A stretch of 64,000 bases of DNA, taken from the NCBI GenBank assembly GCA_016714905.1, contig JADKBW010000005.1, positions 124,001 through 188,000 of the forward strand. Reading direction: 5' to 3'. Positions 16,556 through 25,533 of this stretch are shown piece by piece (the first letter of the stretch is position 1; every line of letters begins with the position of its first letter). A program made the translations under genes and the position numbers. Source of the DNA: Flavobacterium sp. (GTDB taxonomy: Bacteria; Bacteroidota; Bacteroidia; Flavobacteriales; Flavobacteriaceae). The notes under the pieces are model-generated. The model was given only the letters and a program-made list of their open reading frames with translations. It did no database searches and had not been told where the DNA came from.

Positions 16556-18346
16556 TTAAAAACAATATTCGTTTTCAGCCACCAATTTCGTTGTAATCGT
16601 TTCGCGTAATCCAACTATATTGGGCATGTTAGTGTATTTGGTAAATCGACGTAATCCCATCAACATCATGCGTTGTTCGTCTCCTTCTGCAAATGAAATT
16701 ATGCTTTCTTTTCCTTTTTGAGTTACGATATCGACTGCTTTATATAAATACAATTTAGCCATGGCAATTTGTTCTTTGACATTGGCTTCCCCTTTATTTT
16801 TGGCTAGTTTTTCGGTTCGAAGTAGCGTAGATTCTGCCATATAGATTTCAATCAATATATCAGCCGCTGCCATTAGAAGTTGTTGGTGTCCGTCTAATTC
16901 TGGTCCGTATTTTTGAACTGCACCGCCAGCCACCATCAAAAACGCTTTTTTCAATTTGCCAATCATTTCTTTTTCTTCGGCAAATAATTCAGAATAGTCG
17001 GGCGTATCAAAAGAGGGAATTCCCATTAGTTCTTCCTGCACTTTTGTGGCCGGACCTAATAAATCGACGTGACCTTTGAAGGCTTTTTTAATTAGCATAC
17101 CAACCGATAACATCCGATTGATTTCGTTCGTGCCTTCGTAAATTCTTGAAATTCGCGCATCACGCCAAGCACTTTCCATCGGTGTGTCTTCAGAGAATCC
17201 CATGCCACCAAAAATTTGAATGCCTTCATCAGCACAATTTTGAACATCTTCGGATACCGCAACTTTCAAAATAGAACATTCGATAGCGTATTCTTCAACC
17301 CCTTTTAATTCTGCTTCTTGATGTGAACTTCCTTCGCTTTCACGAATTTGAATGCGATCTTCAATGTCTTTAGCCGCGCGATACGTGGCACTTTCTCCTG
17401 CATAACAACTTGTTGCCATTTCTGCCAATTTGTATCGGATGGCGCCAAATTGTGCGATGGCAGTATTAAATTGCATTCTTTCATTAGCATATTTTACAGC
17501 TCCAGAAGTCACTCTGCGTTGCGCATCTAAACATGCAGCCGCCAATTTGATTCGACCTACATTCAAGGCATTCATCGCGATTTTGAATCCATTACCACGT
17601 TCGGAAAGCATATTTTCAACTGGAACTTTAGTATCGGCAAAGAAAACCTGACGAGTGGAAGAAGCTCGAATTCCGAGTTTATGTTCTTCTTCGTTCATGG
17701 TAATTCCGTTACTTGGATCGTTTTCGACTATAAATCCAGTGATGTTTTTGTCGTCTTCTATTCTGGCAAATACAATAAATAGCGAGCAAAATCCGGCATT
17801 CGAAATCCACATTTTTTGTCCTGTGATTTTATAATGCGTGCCATCATCGGACAGAACAGCTTTTGTTTTTCCGGAATTGGCATCTGATCCAGCGCCCGGT
17901 TCTGTCAAACAATACGCGCCAAACCATTCTCCTGTGGCTAATTTAGGAACGTATTTTTGTTTTTGGGCTTCAGTTCCGTAGAGCGTTATTGGCATGGTTC
18001 CGATTCCAGTATGTGCACCAAAAGCGGTGGAAAATGAACCAGTAGCACCTGAAATATAATCGCACACCAAACACGTATTGACGAATCCCATTCCCATTCC
18101 GCCATAGGCTTCAGGAACTGCAACACTTAGAAATCCCAAATCGCCCGCTTTCTTCATGCATTCTTCTGTAAAGGCGTAATCTTTCTTTTCGAAACGATCT
18201 TTGTTGGGCCAAATTTCTTTGTCGACGAACTCTTTTACCGAGTCGCGCATCATCAATTGTTCTTCATTAAAATCTTCCGGTGTGAAAATGTCTTCACATT
18301 GGGTTTCTTTTACGAGGAATTGTCCACCTCTTGTTTTATCGTTCAT
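16556..18346 (-). CDS. Acyl-CoA dehydrogenase (long form, 596 aa)
   Basis: FAD flavoenzyme for the first beta-oxidation step. N-terminal and middle domains show FNEEQLMMRDSVKEFVDKEI, the FAD/substrate loop YCLTEPGAGSDANS, and KMWISNAGF. The catalytic glutamate is in RIYEGTNEINR. A C-terminal extension of about 170 residues after the canonical fold is typical of the large Bacteroidetes/VLCAD-like type. It is the last gene of the operon started by the MarR regulator, separated from the thiolase gene by the four-helix-bundle gene and word repeats. Confidence 0.92.
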   Translation of the reverse strand: MNDKTRGGQFLVKETQCEDIFTPEDFNEEQLMMRDSVKEFVDKEIWPNKDRFEKKDYAFTEECMKKAGDLGFLSVAVPEAYGGMGMGFVNTCLVCDYISGATGSFSTAFGAHTGIGTMPITLYGTEAQKQKYVPKLATGEWFGAYCLTEPGAGSDANSGKTKAVLSDDGTHYKITGQKMWISNAGFCSLFIVFARIEDDKNITGFIVENDPSNGITMNEEEHKLGIRASSTRQVFFADTKVPVENMLSERGNGFKIAMNALNVGRIKLAAACLDAQRRVTSGAVKYANERMQFNTAIAQFGAIRYKLAEMATSCYAGESATYRAAKDIEDRIQIRESEGSSHQEAELKGVEEYAIECSILKVAVSEDVQNCADEGIQIFGGMGFSEDTPMESAWRDARISRIYEGTNEINRMLSVGMLIKKAFKGHVDLLGPATKVQEELMGIPSFDTPDYSELFAEEKEMIGKLKKAFLMVAGGAVQKYGPELDGHQQLLMAAADILIEIYMAESTLLRTEKLAKNKGEANVKEQIAMAKLYLYKAVDIVTQKGKESIISFAEGDEQRMMLMGLRRFTKYTNMPNIVGLRETITTKLVAENEYCF

Positions 18347-18362
18347 TTTTTTTCGGTTTTTA

Positions 18363-18398
18363 AGATGATAGATAATAGACGAATAGATAATAGACGTC
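18363..18398. repeat. Word-repeat patch (GATAATAGACG type), copy 1
   Basis: Short words GATAGATAATAGACG and AATAGATAATAGACG are repeated in the gap between the four-helix-bundle gene and the acyl-CoA dehydrogenase. Same vocabulary as the patches at 18770-18827 and 20034-20100. Confidence 0.75.
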
Positions 18399-18405
18399 TG
18401 ATTAA

Positions 18406-18771
18406 TTATTTATTTAATGTATTTTGAAAAGACATTGTTGCCCTTTGGAATTCTTCAACTTTTAGTTCAATGCAATTTGTATGTTCGTCAGAAATGTATT
18501 TTCTGTGATTGGCTAACAGTAATTGAGTTTGTAATTCAAATGATGACCCTAATGATACATCTAGAAAATGACTAAAAGATTTATTGGTTCTACTGGAACC
18601 TTCTGCGATATTTGATGGAATTGAAATTGAACATTTATCCATTTGGCTTTTCAAACCGAACTTTTCGGAACTTGGAAAAGTATCAGTTACGTTTAATATC
18701 TCTTTTGATAATTCCATTCCCATTTGCCAAATTTTCAATTTCTTAAAATTATGTCTCTTAAAATCTTCCAT
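18406..18771 (-). CDS. Four-helix bundle protein (23S rRNA intervening-sequence protein family)
   Basis: A 121 aa protein of the S23/IVP-like four-helix-bundle family: N-terminal FKKLKIWQMGMELSKEI, the conserved MDKCSISIPSNIAEGSSR turn and a helical C-terminal half. Members occur inside 23S rRNA intervening sequences or free in genomes; the biochemical role is unknown. Here the gene lies on the operon strand between thiolase and acyl-CoA dehydrogenase and is bounded on both sides by the same word repeats. That suggests it arrived as a cassette, not as a beta-oxidation gene. The frame is intact. Confidence 0.85.
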   Translation of the reverse strand: MEDFKRHNFKKLKIWQMGMELSKEILNVTDTFPSSEKFGLKSQMDKCSISIPSNIAEGSSRTNKSFSHFLDVSLGSSFELQTQLLLANHRKYISDEHTNCIELKVEEFQRATMSFQNTLNK

Positions 18772-18827
18772 CTATCCATCTATTATCAATTCGTCTATCA
18801 TCTATCCGTCTATTATCTCTTTGTCTT
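18770..18827. repeat. Word-repeat patch, copy 2
   Basis: Five variations of the words CATCTAT and CGTCTATTATC lie between the thiolase stop and the start codon of the four-helix-bundle gene. The repeat begins at that start codon. Confidence 0.75.
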
Positions 18828-18829
18828 TT

Positions 18830-20011
18830 CTACATCAACTCATAAATTCCCGCGCTTCCTTGTCCAGTTCCCACACACATCGAGACGATTCCATATTTAT
18901 TCCCTCTTCGTTTCATTTCATCAAATAATTGAACGGAAAGTTTTGCGCCGGTACAACCTAATGGATGGCCTAGCGCTATAGCACCGCCGTTGACGTTTAC
19001 GATATCCGGATTCAATCCTAATTCTCGAATTACTGCCAAAGATTGTGAGGCAAATGCTTCGTTGAGTTCGATCAAATCGATGTCTTTCAATTGCAATCCA
19101 GCTTGCTTTAATGCTTTTGGAATCGCTTGCACAGGACCTATTCCCATAATTCTCGGTTCAACGCCTGCAGAAGCAAAATTGACTAAGCGAGCAATAGGAG
19201 TGAGGTTGAGTTCTTTCATCATTTCCTCGCTCATAATCAATACGAAAGCCGCACCATCACTCATTTGAGATGAATTTCCAGCCGTAACACTTCCGTCCGC
19301 TGCAAACACGGGTTTTAGATTTCCAAGCGCCGCGATATTGGTGTCGGCTCTTGGACCTTCGTCTTTATTGACCGTGTATGATTTGGTTTCTTTTTTTCCG
19401 TTTTCGTTGATAAAGGTTTGCTCGACAGTTATGGGCACAACTTGCTTATCGAATTTTCCTTCTGCTTGGGCTTTTAGTGCTTTTTGATGCGAGTTGAAAG
19501 CAAAAGCATCTTGATCTTCTCGCGAAATATTGAATTGTTTAGCAACAGCTTCTGCGGTTAATCCCATTCCCCAGTAGTAATCTTCATGACCGTCTTTCGC
19601 AACGGCATAATCAGGAGTTGGTTTGTAACCGCCCATTGGAATAAAACTCATGCTTTCGGCGCCACCGGCAATGATGCAATCTGCCATTCCAGACTGAATT
19701 TTTGCTGTCGCCATTCCGATGGTTTCCAGTCCAGACGCGCAATATCGGTTGACTGTTACACCAGGCACGTCGGTCACTTTTAATCCCATCAAGGAAATTA
19801 ATCGCCCAACATTTAATCCTTGTTCCGCTTCAGGCATGGCATTTCCAACCATCACATCGTCAATTCTTTTCTTATCGAAATCCGGCAATTCATTCATCAT
19901 AAACTGAATAGTTTCTGCGGCTAATTCATCAGGTCGTTTGAAGCGAAAAACTCCTTTTGGCGCTTTTCCGACGGCGGTTCTGTATGCTTTTACTATATAT
20001 GCTGTTTTCAT
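18830..20011 (-). CDS. fadA: Acetyl-CoA C-acyltransferase (3-ketoacyl-CoA thiolase)
   Basis: Catalyses the thiolytic last step of beta-oxidation. The nucleophile Cys is in VNRYCASGLETIG, the catalytic His in GGAIALGHPLGCTGA and the second Cys in SMCVGTGQGSAG. The ATG at 20011 (MKTAYIVKAYRTAVGKAPKG) gives the normal thiolase N-terminus and about 393 residues. The open frame upstream to 20065 reads only translated word repeats (SLSSIISLSIF). Directly downstream of the multifunctional hydratase/dehydrogenase gene. Confidence 0.93.
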   Translation of the reverse strand: MKTAYIVKAYRTAVGKAPKGVFRFKRPDELAAETIQFMMNELPDFDKKRIDDVMVGNAMPEAEQGLNVGRLISLMGLKVTDVPGVTVNRYCASGLETIGMATAKIQSGMADCIIAGGAESMSFIPMGGYKPTPDYAVAKDGHEDYYWGMGLTAEAVAKQFNISREDQDAFAFNSHQKALKAQAEGKFDKQVVPITVEQTFINENGKKETKSYTVNKDEGPRADTNIAALGNLKPVFAADGSVTAGNSSQMSDGAAFVLIMSEEMMKELNLTPIARLVNFASAGVEPRIMGIGPVQAIPKALKQAGLQLKDIDLIELNEAFASQSLAVIRELGLNPDIVNVNGGAIALGHPLGCTGAKLSVQLFDEMKRRGNKYGIVSMCVGTGQGSAGIYELM

Positions 20012-20033
20012 TTTTTTATTTTTTGAGAATATA

Positions 20034-20100
20034 GACAGAGAGATGATAGATGATAGACTTTTCAACTCTGTCTATTATCTCTTCGTCTATTATCTATTAT
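20034..20100. repeat. Word-repeat patch, copy 3
   Basis: Contains GATGATAGATGATAGAC and, after a gap, TCTATTATC words in the opposite sense (CTGTCTATTATCTCTTCGTC), so the patch can form an imperfect hairpin (AGACAGAGAGATGATAGA against TCTGTCTATTATCTCT). It lies between the hydratase/dehydrogenase and thiolase genes. Confidence 0.75.
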
Positions 20101-22491
20101 CTAATTTCTCAACGGTTTTCCCTTTGTTAACATAAATTGAATTCGCTCCAATGTTTTTCTTTCCGTACATAGTGACAAGAAAGCTTCTCGTTCGATATCT
20201 AATAAATATTGTTCAGATACGAAAGTGGGCTCGGATAAATCGCCGCCTGCCATGACATATGCCAGTTTATTGGCAATTTTCAAGTCGTGATCAGAGATGT
20301 ATTTTCCCGCAACCATTTGATTGGTTCCTACTAAGAACATTCCTAATGCTTGTTTTCCTAAGACTTTTACATCCGTTCTACGAATAGGTTGGGTATAACC
20401 CGCTTCAGCCATGAGTAGCGCTTGTTTCTTAGCTTCCGCAATTTGTCGATCTTTATTGACCACGACGATATCTTTTCCGTGTTGTAAGATACCTAAATCG
20501 AATGCTTCATAGGCGGAAGTCGAAACTTTTGCCATGGCGACAGTCAAGAAATATTCTTGCAATACATTCAATTCGACATCGTTTTTTCTAAACAAATCGG
20601 ATGCTCGGAGCGCCATTTCTTTGGATCCACCGCCACCTGGAATTACACCTACGCCAAATTCAACTAAACCAATATAAGATTCCGCAGCGGCAACCACTTT
20701 GTCAGCGTGCATACTCATTTCACATCCGCCACCCAAAGTCATTCCGTGTGGAGCAACAATAACAGGTATGCTAGAATATCTTACGCGCATCATGGTGTCT
20801 TGAAACATTTTGATGGCCATATTCAATTCGTCATATTCTTGTTCAACTGCCATCATGAAGATCATTCCGATGTTGGCACCAACAGTAAAATTGGCTGCTT
20901 GATTTCCGATGACCAATCCTTGATGTTCTTTTTCTGCGAGATCAATGGCTTTGTTGATGCCTTGTAGAACATCGCCACCGATGGTATTCATTTTTGATCG
21001 GAATTCAAGATTCAAAATGCCATCGCCCAAGTCTTGAATTATTGCGCCGCTATTGCTCCATACTTTTTTGCTGTCACGGATATTATCCAAAATGATAAAG
21101 GCATCTTGACCAGGGACTTTTACTTGTGATTTCGATGGAATTGAATAGCAAAAAGTCGCACCTTCTTTGATTGTGTAAAAACTTGAATTTCCAGAAGCTA
21201 ACATGTCAGTCACCCAAGAGGCAGGTTCTAGTTTTTCAGCTTTCATAATTTCTATTCCTTTCGTGACGCCAATAGCGTCCCAGATTTCGAATGGACCATT
21301 TTCCCAGCCGAAACCAGCTTTCATGGCATCGTCAATTTTGTATAAGTCGTCTGCTATTTCTGGAATTCTATTCGACACATAGGCAAACATTCCAGCAAAA
21401 CTTTTTCTGTAAAAATCGCCCGCTTTATCTTTTCCTTTTACAAGTACTTTGAAGCGATCGATTGGTTTGTCGATGGTTTTGGTTAATTCTAAAGTGGCAA
21501 ATGCTGCTTTTTTTGCAGGTCTATACTCGAGTGTATTTAAATCTAATGACAAGATATCTTTATCAACTTTTTTATAAAATCCTTGGTTGGTTTTGCTTCC
21601 CAGCCAATTGTTTTCCATCATTTTGGTGATGAAATCGGGCATTTTGAAAAGTTCATGTGCTTCATCATTTGGGCAGTTATCATAAATTCCGTTCGCCACA
21701 TGAACTAAAGTATCCAACCCAACGACATCCACAGTTCGAAAGGTTGCTGACTTTGGTCTGCCAATAACTGGTCCTGTGAGTTTGTCGACTTCCTCAATCG
21801 TTAGGTCCATCTCTTTCACCAAATGAAAGAGGCTTTGAATGCCGTAAATTCCGATTCGATTGCCAATAAAAGCAGGTGTGTCTTTGGCAACCACCGAAGT
21901 TTTACCCAAGAACTGAGATCCATAGTTGGTTAGAAATTCAAGTACTTCACTTGAAGTTTGCGGTCCAGGTATAATTTCAAATAATTTCAAGTAGCGCGCT
22001 GGATTGAAAAAGTGCGTTCCGCAAAAGTGTTTTTGAAAATCGTCACCGCGTCCTTCGCTCATATAATGAATCGGAATTCCAGAAGTGTTTGAGGTTACTA
22101 ACGTTCCTGGTTTACGGTATTTTTCAATTTGTTCAAAAACAGATTTTTTGATGTCTAGTCGTTCAACCACAACTTCGATGATCCAATCGGCAGTAGCAAT
22201 TTGAGCGAGATCATCTGTGGTGTTGCCAGTCTTAATTCGACTTGCAAATTTTTGATGATAAATAGGAGAGGGTTTTGATTTTAGTGCGTTGGCTAGATGA
22301 TCGTTGACAATACGATTGCGTACCATTTTATCCTCTAAAGTCAATCCTTTTTTAGTTTCGGTTTCGGTAAGTTCTCGTGGAATAATATCGAGGAGAAGTA
22401 CTTCAATACCAATATTAGCAAAATGGCAGGCGATTCCAGAACCCATGATTCCAGAACCAATTACTGCAACTTTTTTAATAGTTCTTTTCAT
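20101..22491 (-). CDS. 3-hydroxyacyl-CoA dehydrogenase / enoyl-CoA hydratase (FadN type)
   Basis: Bifunctional beta-oxidation enzyme of 796 aa. The dehydrogenase comes first: NAD-binding VAVIGSGIMGSGIACHFANIG, catalytic His region GTHFFNPARYLKL. The hydratase comes last: PVIVAPHGMTLGGGCEMSMH and GLVEFGVGVIPGGGGSKE. This order matches Bacillus FadN, opposite to E. coli FadB. It is three bases downstream of the MarR gene, so cotranscribed with and likely controlled by it. Confidence 0.93.
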   Translation of the reverse strand: MKRTIKKVAVIGSGIMGSGIACHFANIGIEVLLLDIIPRELTETETKKGLTLEDKMVRNRIVNDHLANALKSKPSPIYHQKFASRIKTGNTTDDLAQIATADWIIEVVVERLDIKKSVFEQIEKYRKPGTLVTSNTSGIPIHYMSEGRGDDFQKHFCGTHFFNPARYLKLFEIIPGPQTSSEVLEFLTNYGSQFLGKTSVVAKDTPAFIGNRIGIYGIQSLFHLVKEMDLTIEEVDKLTGPVIGRPKSATFRTVDVVGLDTLVHVANGIYDNCPNDEAHELFKMPDFITKMMENNWLGSKTNQGFYKKVDKDILSLDLNTLEYRPAKKAAFATLELTKTIDKPIDRFKVLVKGKDKAGDFYRKSFAGMFAYVSNRIPEIADDLYKIDDAMKAGFGWENGPFEIWDAIGVTKGIEIMKAEKLEPASWVTDMLASGNSSFYTIKEGATFCYSIPSKSQVKVPGQDAFIILDNIRDSKKVWSNSGAIIQDLGDGILNLEFRSKMNTIGGDVLQGINKAIDLAEKEHQGLVIGNQAANFTVGANIGMIFMMAVEQEYDELNMAIKMFQDTMMRVRYSSIPVIVAPHGMTLGGGCEMSMHADKVVAAAESYIGLVEFGVGVIPGGGGSKEMALRASDLFRKNDVELNVLQEYFLTVAMAKVSTSAYEAFDLGILQHGKDIVVVNKDRQIAEAKKQALLMAEAGYTQPIRRTDVKVLGKQALGMFLVGTNQMVAGKYISDHDLKIANKLAYVMAGGDLSEPTFVSEQYLLDIEREAFLSLCTERKTLERIQFMLTKGKPLRN

Positions 22492-22494
22492 TTC

Positions 22495-22968
22495 TTATTT
22501 GTCAATTTGCTGCGCTAGGTCTTTAGCGCTCGGGTGATTAAATATGTTTTTTTCTTGAATTAGTTCGTTGATGGATTCCGCTACTTCCATAAAATGTTGT
22601 AGTTTTTCTTGGGATATATTTTTACGTATCGATTCATTAAATTTTAAAACTGTATTGCGTGATAATTCTCTTTTTTCCTTTCCAAATTCCGTCAAATAGA
22701 TGAGCATGCCACGACCGTCGTTGGGGTTTTTCTTTCGAATTATCAAACCGCGATCCTCCATCGATTTTAAGGTTCGTGTCAAACTTGTCGCTTCCATTCC
22801 CATTTTTGGAGCTAAGGCGGTAGATGGCGTTCCGTCTTCTCGGTCTAAACTTAAAAGTGCAAAACCAGTTGCCATTGTTGCGTCGTATTTCGTCGCTTCT
22901 TCATTGTACATTCTAGCGACCGCTTGCCAGGTTGCCCTAAGGACATAATCAATAGTTTTGTCTTTCAT
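22495..22968 (-). CDS. MarR-family transcriptional regulator
   Basis: Winged-helix dimeric repressor heading the beta-oxidation operon. Visible elements are TALAPKMGMEATSLTRTLKSME (recognition helix) and DRGLIIRKKNPNDGRGMLIYLT (wing). The start at 22968 (MKDKTIDYVLRATWQAV) is chosen because a promoter box lies 19 bases upstream. The frame to 22989 would include it. It likely senses acyl-CoA or fatty acid and represses its own operon; this is inferred from gene order. About 157 aa, normal length. Confidence 0.88.
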   Translation of the reverse strand: MKDKTIDYVLRATWQAVARMYNEEATKYDATMATGFALLSLDREDGTPSTALAPKMGMEATSLTRTLKSMEDRGLIIRKKNPNDGRGMLIYLTEFGKEKRELSRNTVLKFNESIRKNISQEKLQHFMEVAESINELIQEKNIFNHPSAKDLAQQIDK

Positions 22969-22986
22969 AAACTGCGAATTGAAAGT

Positions 22987-22994
22987 CAAATATA
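22987..22994 (-). promoter_or_regulatory. Promoter -7 box (TATATTTG) of the beta-oxidation operon
   Basis: Exact TAnnTTTG on the minus strand. Just upstream (about 23007-23031) ATGCA and TGCAT words flank an AT-rich centre and could be an operator for the MarR protein, but this is only a suggestion. Confidence 0.55.
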
Positions 22995-23049
22995 ATGAAA
23001 AATACTATGCACGCATAATAAATTTGCATTTTTTTTCTGTTAAGTAATT

Positions 23050-23079
23050 GAAAAAAAAAAACTCCTCAATTTGAGGAGC
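23050..23079 (-). terminator. Terminator of the small membrane protein gene
   Basis: CTCCTCA/TGAGGAG hairpin followed by a run of T on the minus strand, located about 25 bases after the stop at 23103. Confidence 0.85.
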
Positions 23080-23102
23080 TTGGTTCTTTTGTTTACTTTT
23101 TT

Positions 23103-23486
23103 CTATTTCAATTTACTTGTAGTCAAAGCAACAGCGGCTCCCATTATGGCGCCAATAAAAGTTGATATTGCGATATCGAGTGCCATATTTTGATAATTAA
23201 CTTCCATTCCGGAATACATAAAAAAATTCATGGACAAGCTACTGAATATTCCGATTGTTGCGCCTGCTTTCATTCCCGTAACCGGATTTGTAATATGCGC
23301 CCACTTATTAAATATATACGCGATAAACAAACCAAAAGTCATACAGCCAAGAAAAATGAACATTAAATTCATATTCTCATTTTGAGGATATAAATCTTTA
23401 AATAACATGCCATACAAAACCCAACCTAAGAGGAAATCAACTAGTCCTCCTACAATTCCTGAAATTAAAAAGTTTTTTACATTCAT
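23103..23486 (-). CDS. Four-TM membrane protein, 127 aa, unknown function
   Basis: Almost wholly hydrophobic, with four predicted TM helices: IVGGLVDFLLGWVLYGMLF, LMFIFLGCMTFGLFIAYIF, a central helix, and ISTFIGAIMGAAVALTTSKL. GxxxG-like patterns suggest tight helix packing. It resembles DUF1761-like Bacteroidetes membrane proteins in layout only; I would not assign the family. Single gene with its own terminator, between the fad operon and fadD. Confidence 0.65.
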   Translation of the reverse strand: MNVKNFLISGIVGGLVDFLLGWVLYGMLFKDLYPQNENMNLMFIFLGCMTFGLFIAYIFNKWAHITNPVTGMKAGATIGIFSSLSMNFFMYSGMEVNYQNMALDIAISTFIGAIMGAAVALTTSKLK

Positions 23487-23641
23487 AATTTTAATAATTA
23501 AAAAGTTAGTATTATAAAAGTATTAAAATTGAATGCGTCCTTATTTTGATAATAATTTAATTATCAACCTTTTAATTACTAATTTGTTAATAAGTGAAAT
23601 TTGTTGTCACCGAAAAATGGACTCAAAATCGATCTTATCCG

Positions 23642-25426
23642 CTAGGAATTCGGGTATATTTTCTTGTATAAGTCTTTGTATTTTTCCAGTACTATTTTCC
23701 GCTTTAATTTCATTGTTGGCGTTAAATGCCCACCATCAATAGACCATACGTCTGGTGTCAATTCAAATCGCTTGATTTTTTCCCAACTTCCAAATTTTTC
23801 ATTAAGCCGCTCAATTTCTTCTTGTATGCGATCTATTACTTTCGGATTCGAGATAATAGCTTCATTGGTTTTTCCCACTTCGATTTCATGAATTTTTTCC
23901 CATTCACGGATAAAATCAAAGCTAGGTTGAATCAACGCCGCCGGCATTTTTTCTCCGTCACCAATGACCATAATTTGTTCGATGAATCTAGATTGTTTCA
24001 TCACATTCTCAATAATTTGAGGAGCAATGTATTTTCCACCTGAAGTCTTAAACATTTCTTTTTTGCGATCGGTTATTTTTAGAAATCCGTCGCTATCTAT
24101 TTCTCCAATATCTCCTGTTAAGAAATAACCATCTTTCAATACTTCATTAGTCAAAACTTCGTCTTTGTAATAGCCCAACATGACATTTGGACCTTTACAC
24201 AGTATTTCACCGTCGGGCGCTATTTTTACTTCAACATTTTGTATCACTCTTCCTACCGTACCTATTCTGAAGCCGCCATCTTTTTGACAGTTTACCGATA
24301 TGACTGGTGAGGTTTCAGTCAAACCATAACCTTCCATAACAGGCATTTCTGCAGCAGCAAAAACTCGAGTCAGACGCGCTTGTAATGCTGCACTTCCGGA
24401 CACCATCACATTCAAATTACCACCTAATCCTTCTTTCCACTTACTAAAAATAAGTTTTCGAGCAATTTTCAATTGGGTTTCGTACCAGAATCCATTGGCG
24501 CCGTATGGTTCATATCTTAATCCTAAATCGACAGCCCAAAAGAAAAGTTTCTTTTTGATTCCCGTTAACTCTGATCCTTTTGCATAGATTTTATCATATA
24601 CTTTTTCCAGAAGTCTCGGCACAACTGAAAACACAGTAGGTTTCACTTCTTTTATATTTTCAGATAGTTTTTCGAGGGATTCGGCAAAGTAGATGGAAAC
24701 CGAATAATATTGGTAGATATATAAAATTACTCTTTCAAAAATATGGCAAATGGGTAGAAAGCTCAGCGCAACACTCGTTCCTTCATCAAAAGGAATCCTT
24801 GGCGAACTGTCCAGTACGTTCGAAACGATATTGTGGTGGGACAGCATGACGCCTTTTGGTCTGCCAGTGGTTCCAGAAGTGTAAATGATGGTGGCTAAAT
24901 CTTCAGGTTTGACGTGATTTTTTCGGTCTTCTACGACATCTTGATTAGAGACATCTTCTCCTAATTGTAATAATTCTTTCCAATTTTTGCATCCTTCAAT
25001 CTCGTTGAATGAATAAACGTCTATAAGATGATTCAAGTTTTGCTTAATCAAATTTACTTTTCGAAGTACCTCGTCATCTGATACAAAACAATACTTAGCT
25101 TCACAGTGGTTTAAAATATATTCGTAATCCTCTTCGGAGATGGTTGGGTAAATAGGCACATTTTGAGCTCCAACCTGAAGAACACCAATGTCCATAATAT
25201 TCCATTCTGTCCTATTACTAGAGGAAATGACTGCGATTTTATCGTCTTTTTGAATACCCAAACGCAGCAAAGCTCTTGAAATCTTATTGGATTGATCAAC
25301 ATATTCCTGTGTAGAAGTTTTTATCCATTTTCCATCATACTTCGTGACCAAAGCAGCTGGAACATTATTTTTTTCTAATTGGTAATATGGAAAATCAAAA
25401 AGACGTGTTATTGGAGCCATTTTCAT
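23642..25426 (-). CDS. fadD: Long-chain acyl-CoA synthetase (AMP-forming)
   Basis: Activates fatty acids to acyl-CoA. ANL-superfamily motifs are intact: P-loop YTSGTTGRPKGVMLSH, the A5 motif EGYGLTETSPVIS, TGDIG, and DRKKEMFKTSGGKYIAPQ near the hinge. 594 aa, like other Bacteroidetes FAA1-type enzymes. Its position next to the marR-fad operon, same strand but 650 bases upstream with another gene between, suggests a common pathway with separate transcription. The start could be the first or third codon (two Met). Confidence 0.92.
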   Translation of the reverse strand: MKMAPITRLFDFPYYQLEKNNVPAALVTKYDGKWIKTSTQEYVDQSNKISRALLRLGIQKDDKIAVISSSNRTEWNIMDIGVLQVGAQNVPIYPTISEEDYEYILNHCEAKYCFVSDDEVLRKVNLIKQNLNHLIDVYSFNEIEGCKNWKELLQLGEDVSNQDVVEDRKNHVKPEDLATIIYTSGTTGRPKGVMLSHHNIVSNVLDSSPRIPFDEGTSVALSFLPICHIFERVILYIYQYYSVSIYFAESLEKLSENIKEVKPTVFSVVPRLLEKVYDKIYAKGSELTGIKKKLFFWAVDLGLRYEPYGANGFWYETQLKIARKLIFSKWKEGLGGNLNVMVSGSAALQARLTRVFAAAEMPVMEGYGLTETSPVISVNCQKDGGFRIGTVGRVIQNVEVKIAPDGEILCKGPNVMLGYYKDEVLTNEVLKDGYFLTGDIGEIDSDGFLKITDRKKEMFKTSGGKYIAPQIIENVMKQSRFIEQIMVIGDGEKMPAALIQPSFDFIREWEKIHEIEVGKTNEAIISNPKVIDRIQEEIERLNEKFGSWEKIKRFELTPDVWSIDGGHLTPTMKLKRKIVLEKYKDLYKKIYPNS

Positions 25427-25533
25427 TCATTTTGGACATGCAAAATAATCAATTTATTTAATATTTTGTGTTATTTTCTTTCGCTCGAAAAAAGGGACCA
25501 GCTGTGACCATTAATTTTATCTTAAATTTTCCA

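Noticed and set aside
22304..22537. Plus-strand open frames of 60-90 aa across the fad operon and fadD
   Set aside because: All are shadows opposite well-supported enzymes, with no promoter boxes or recognisable domains.
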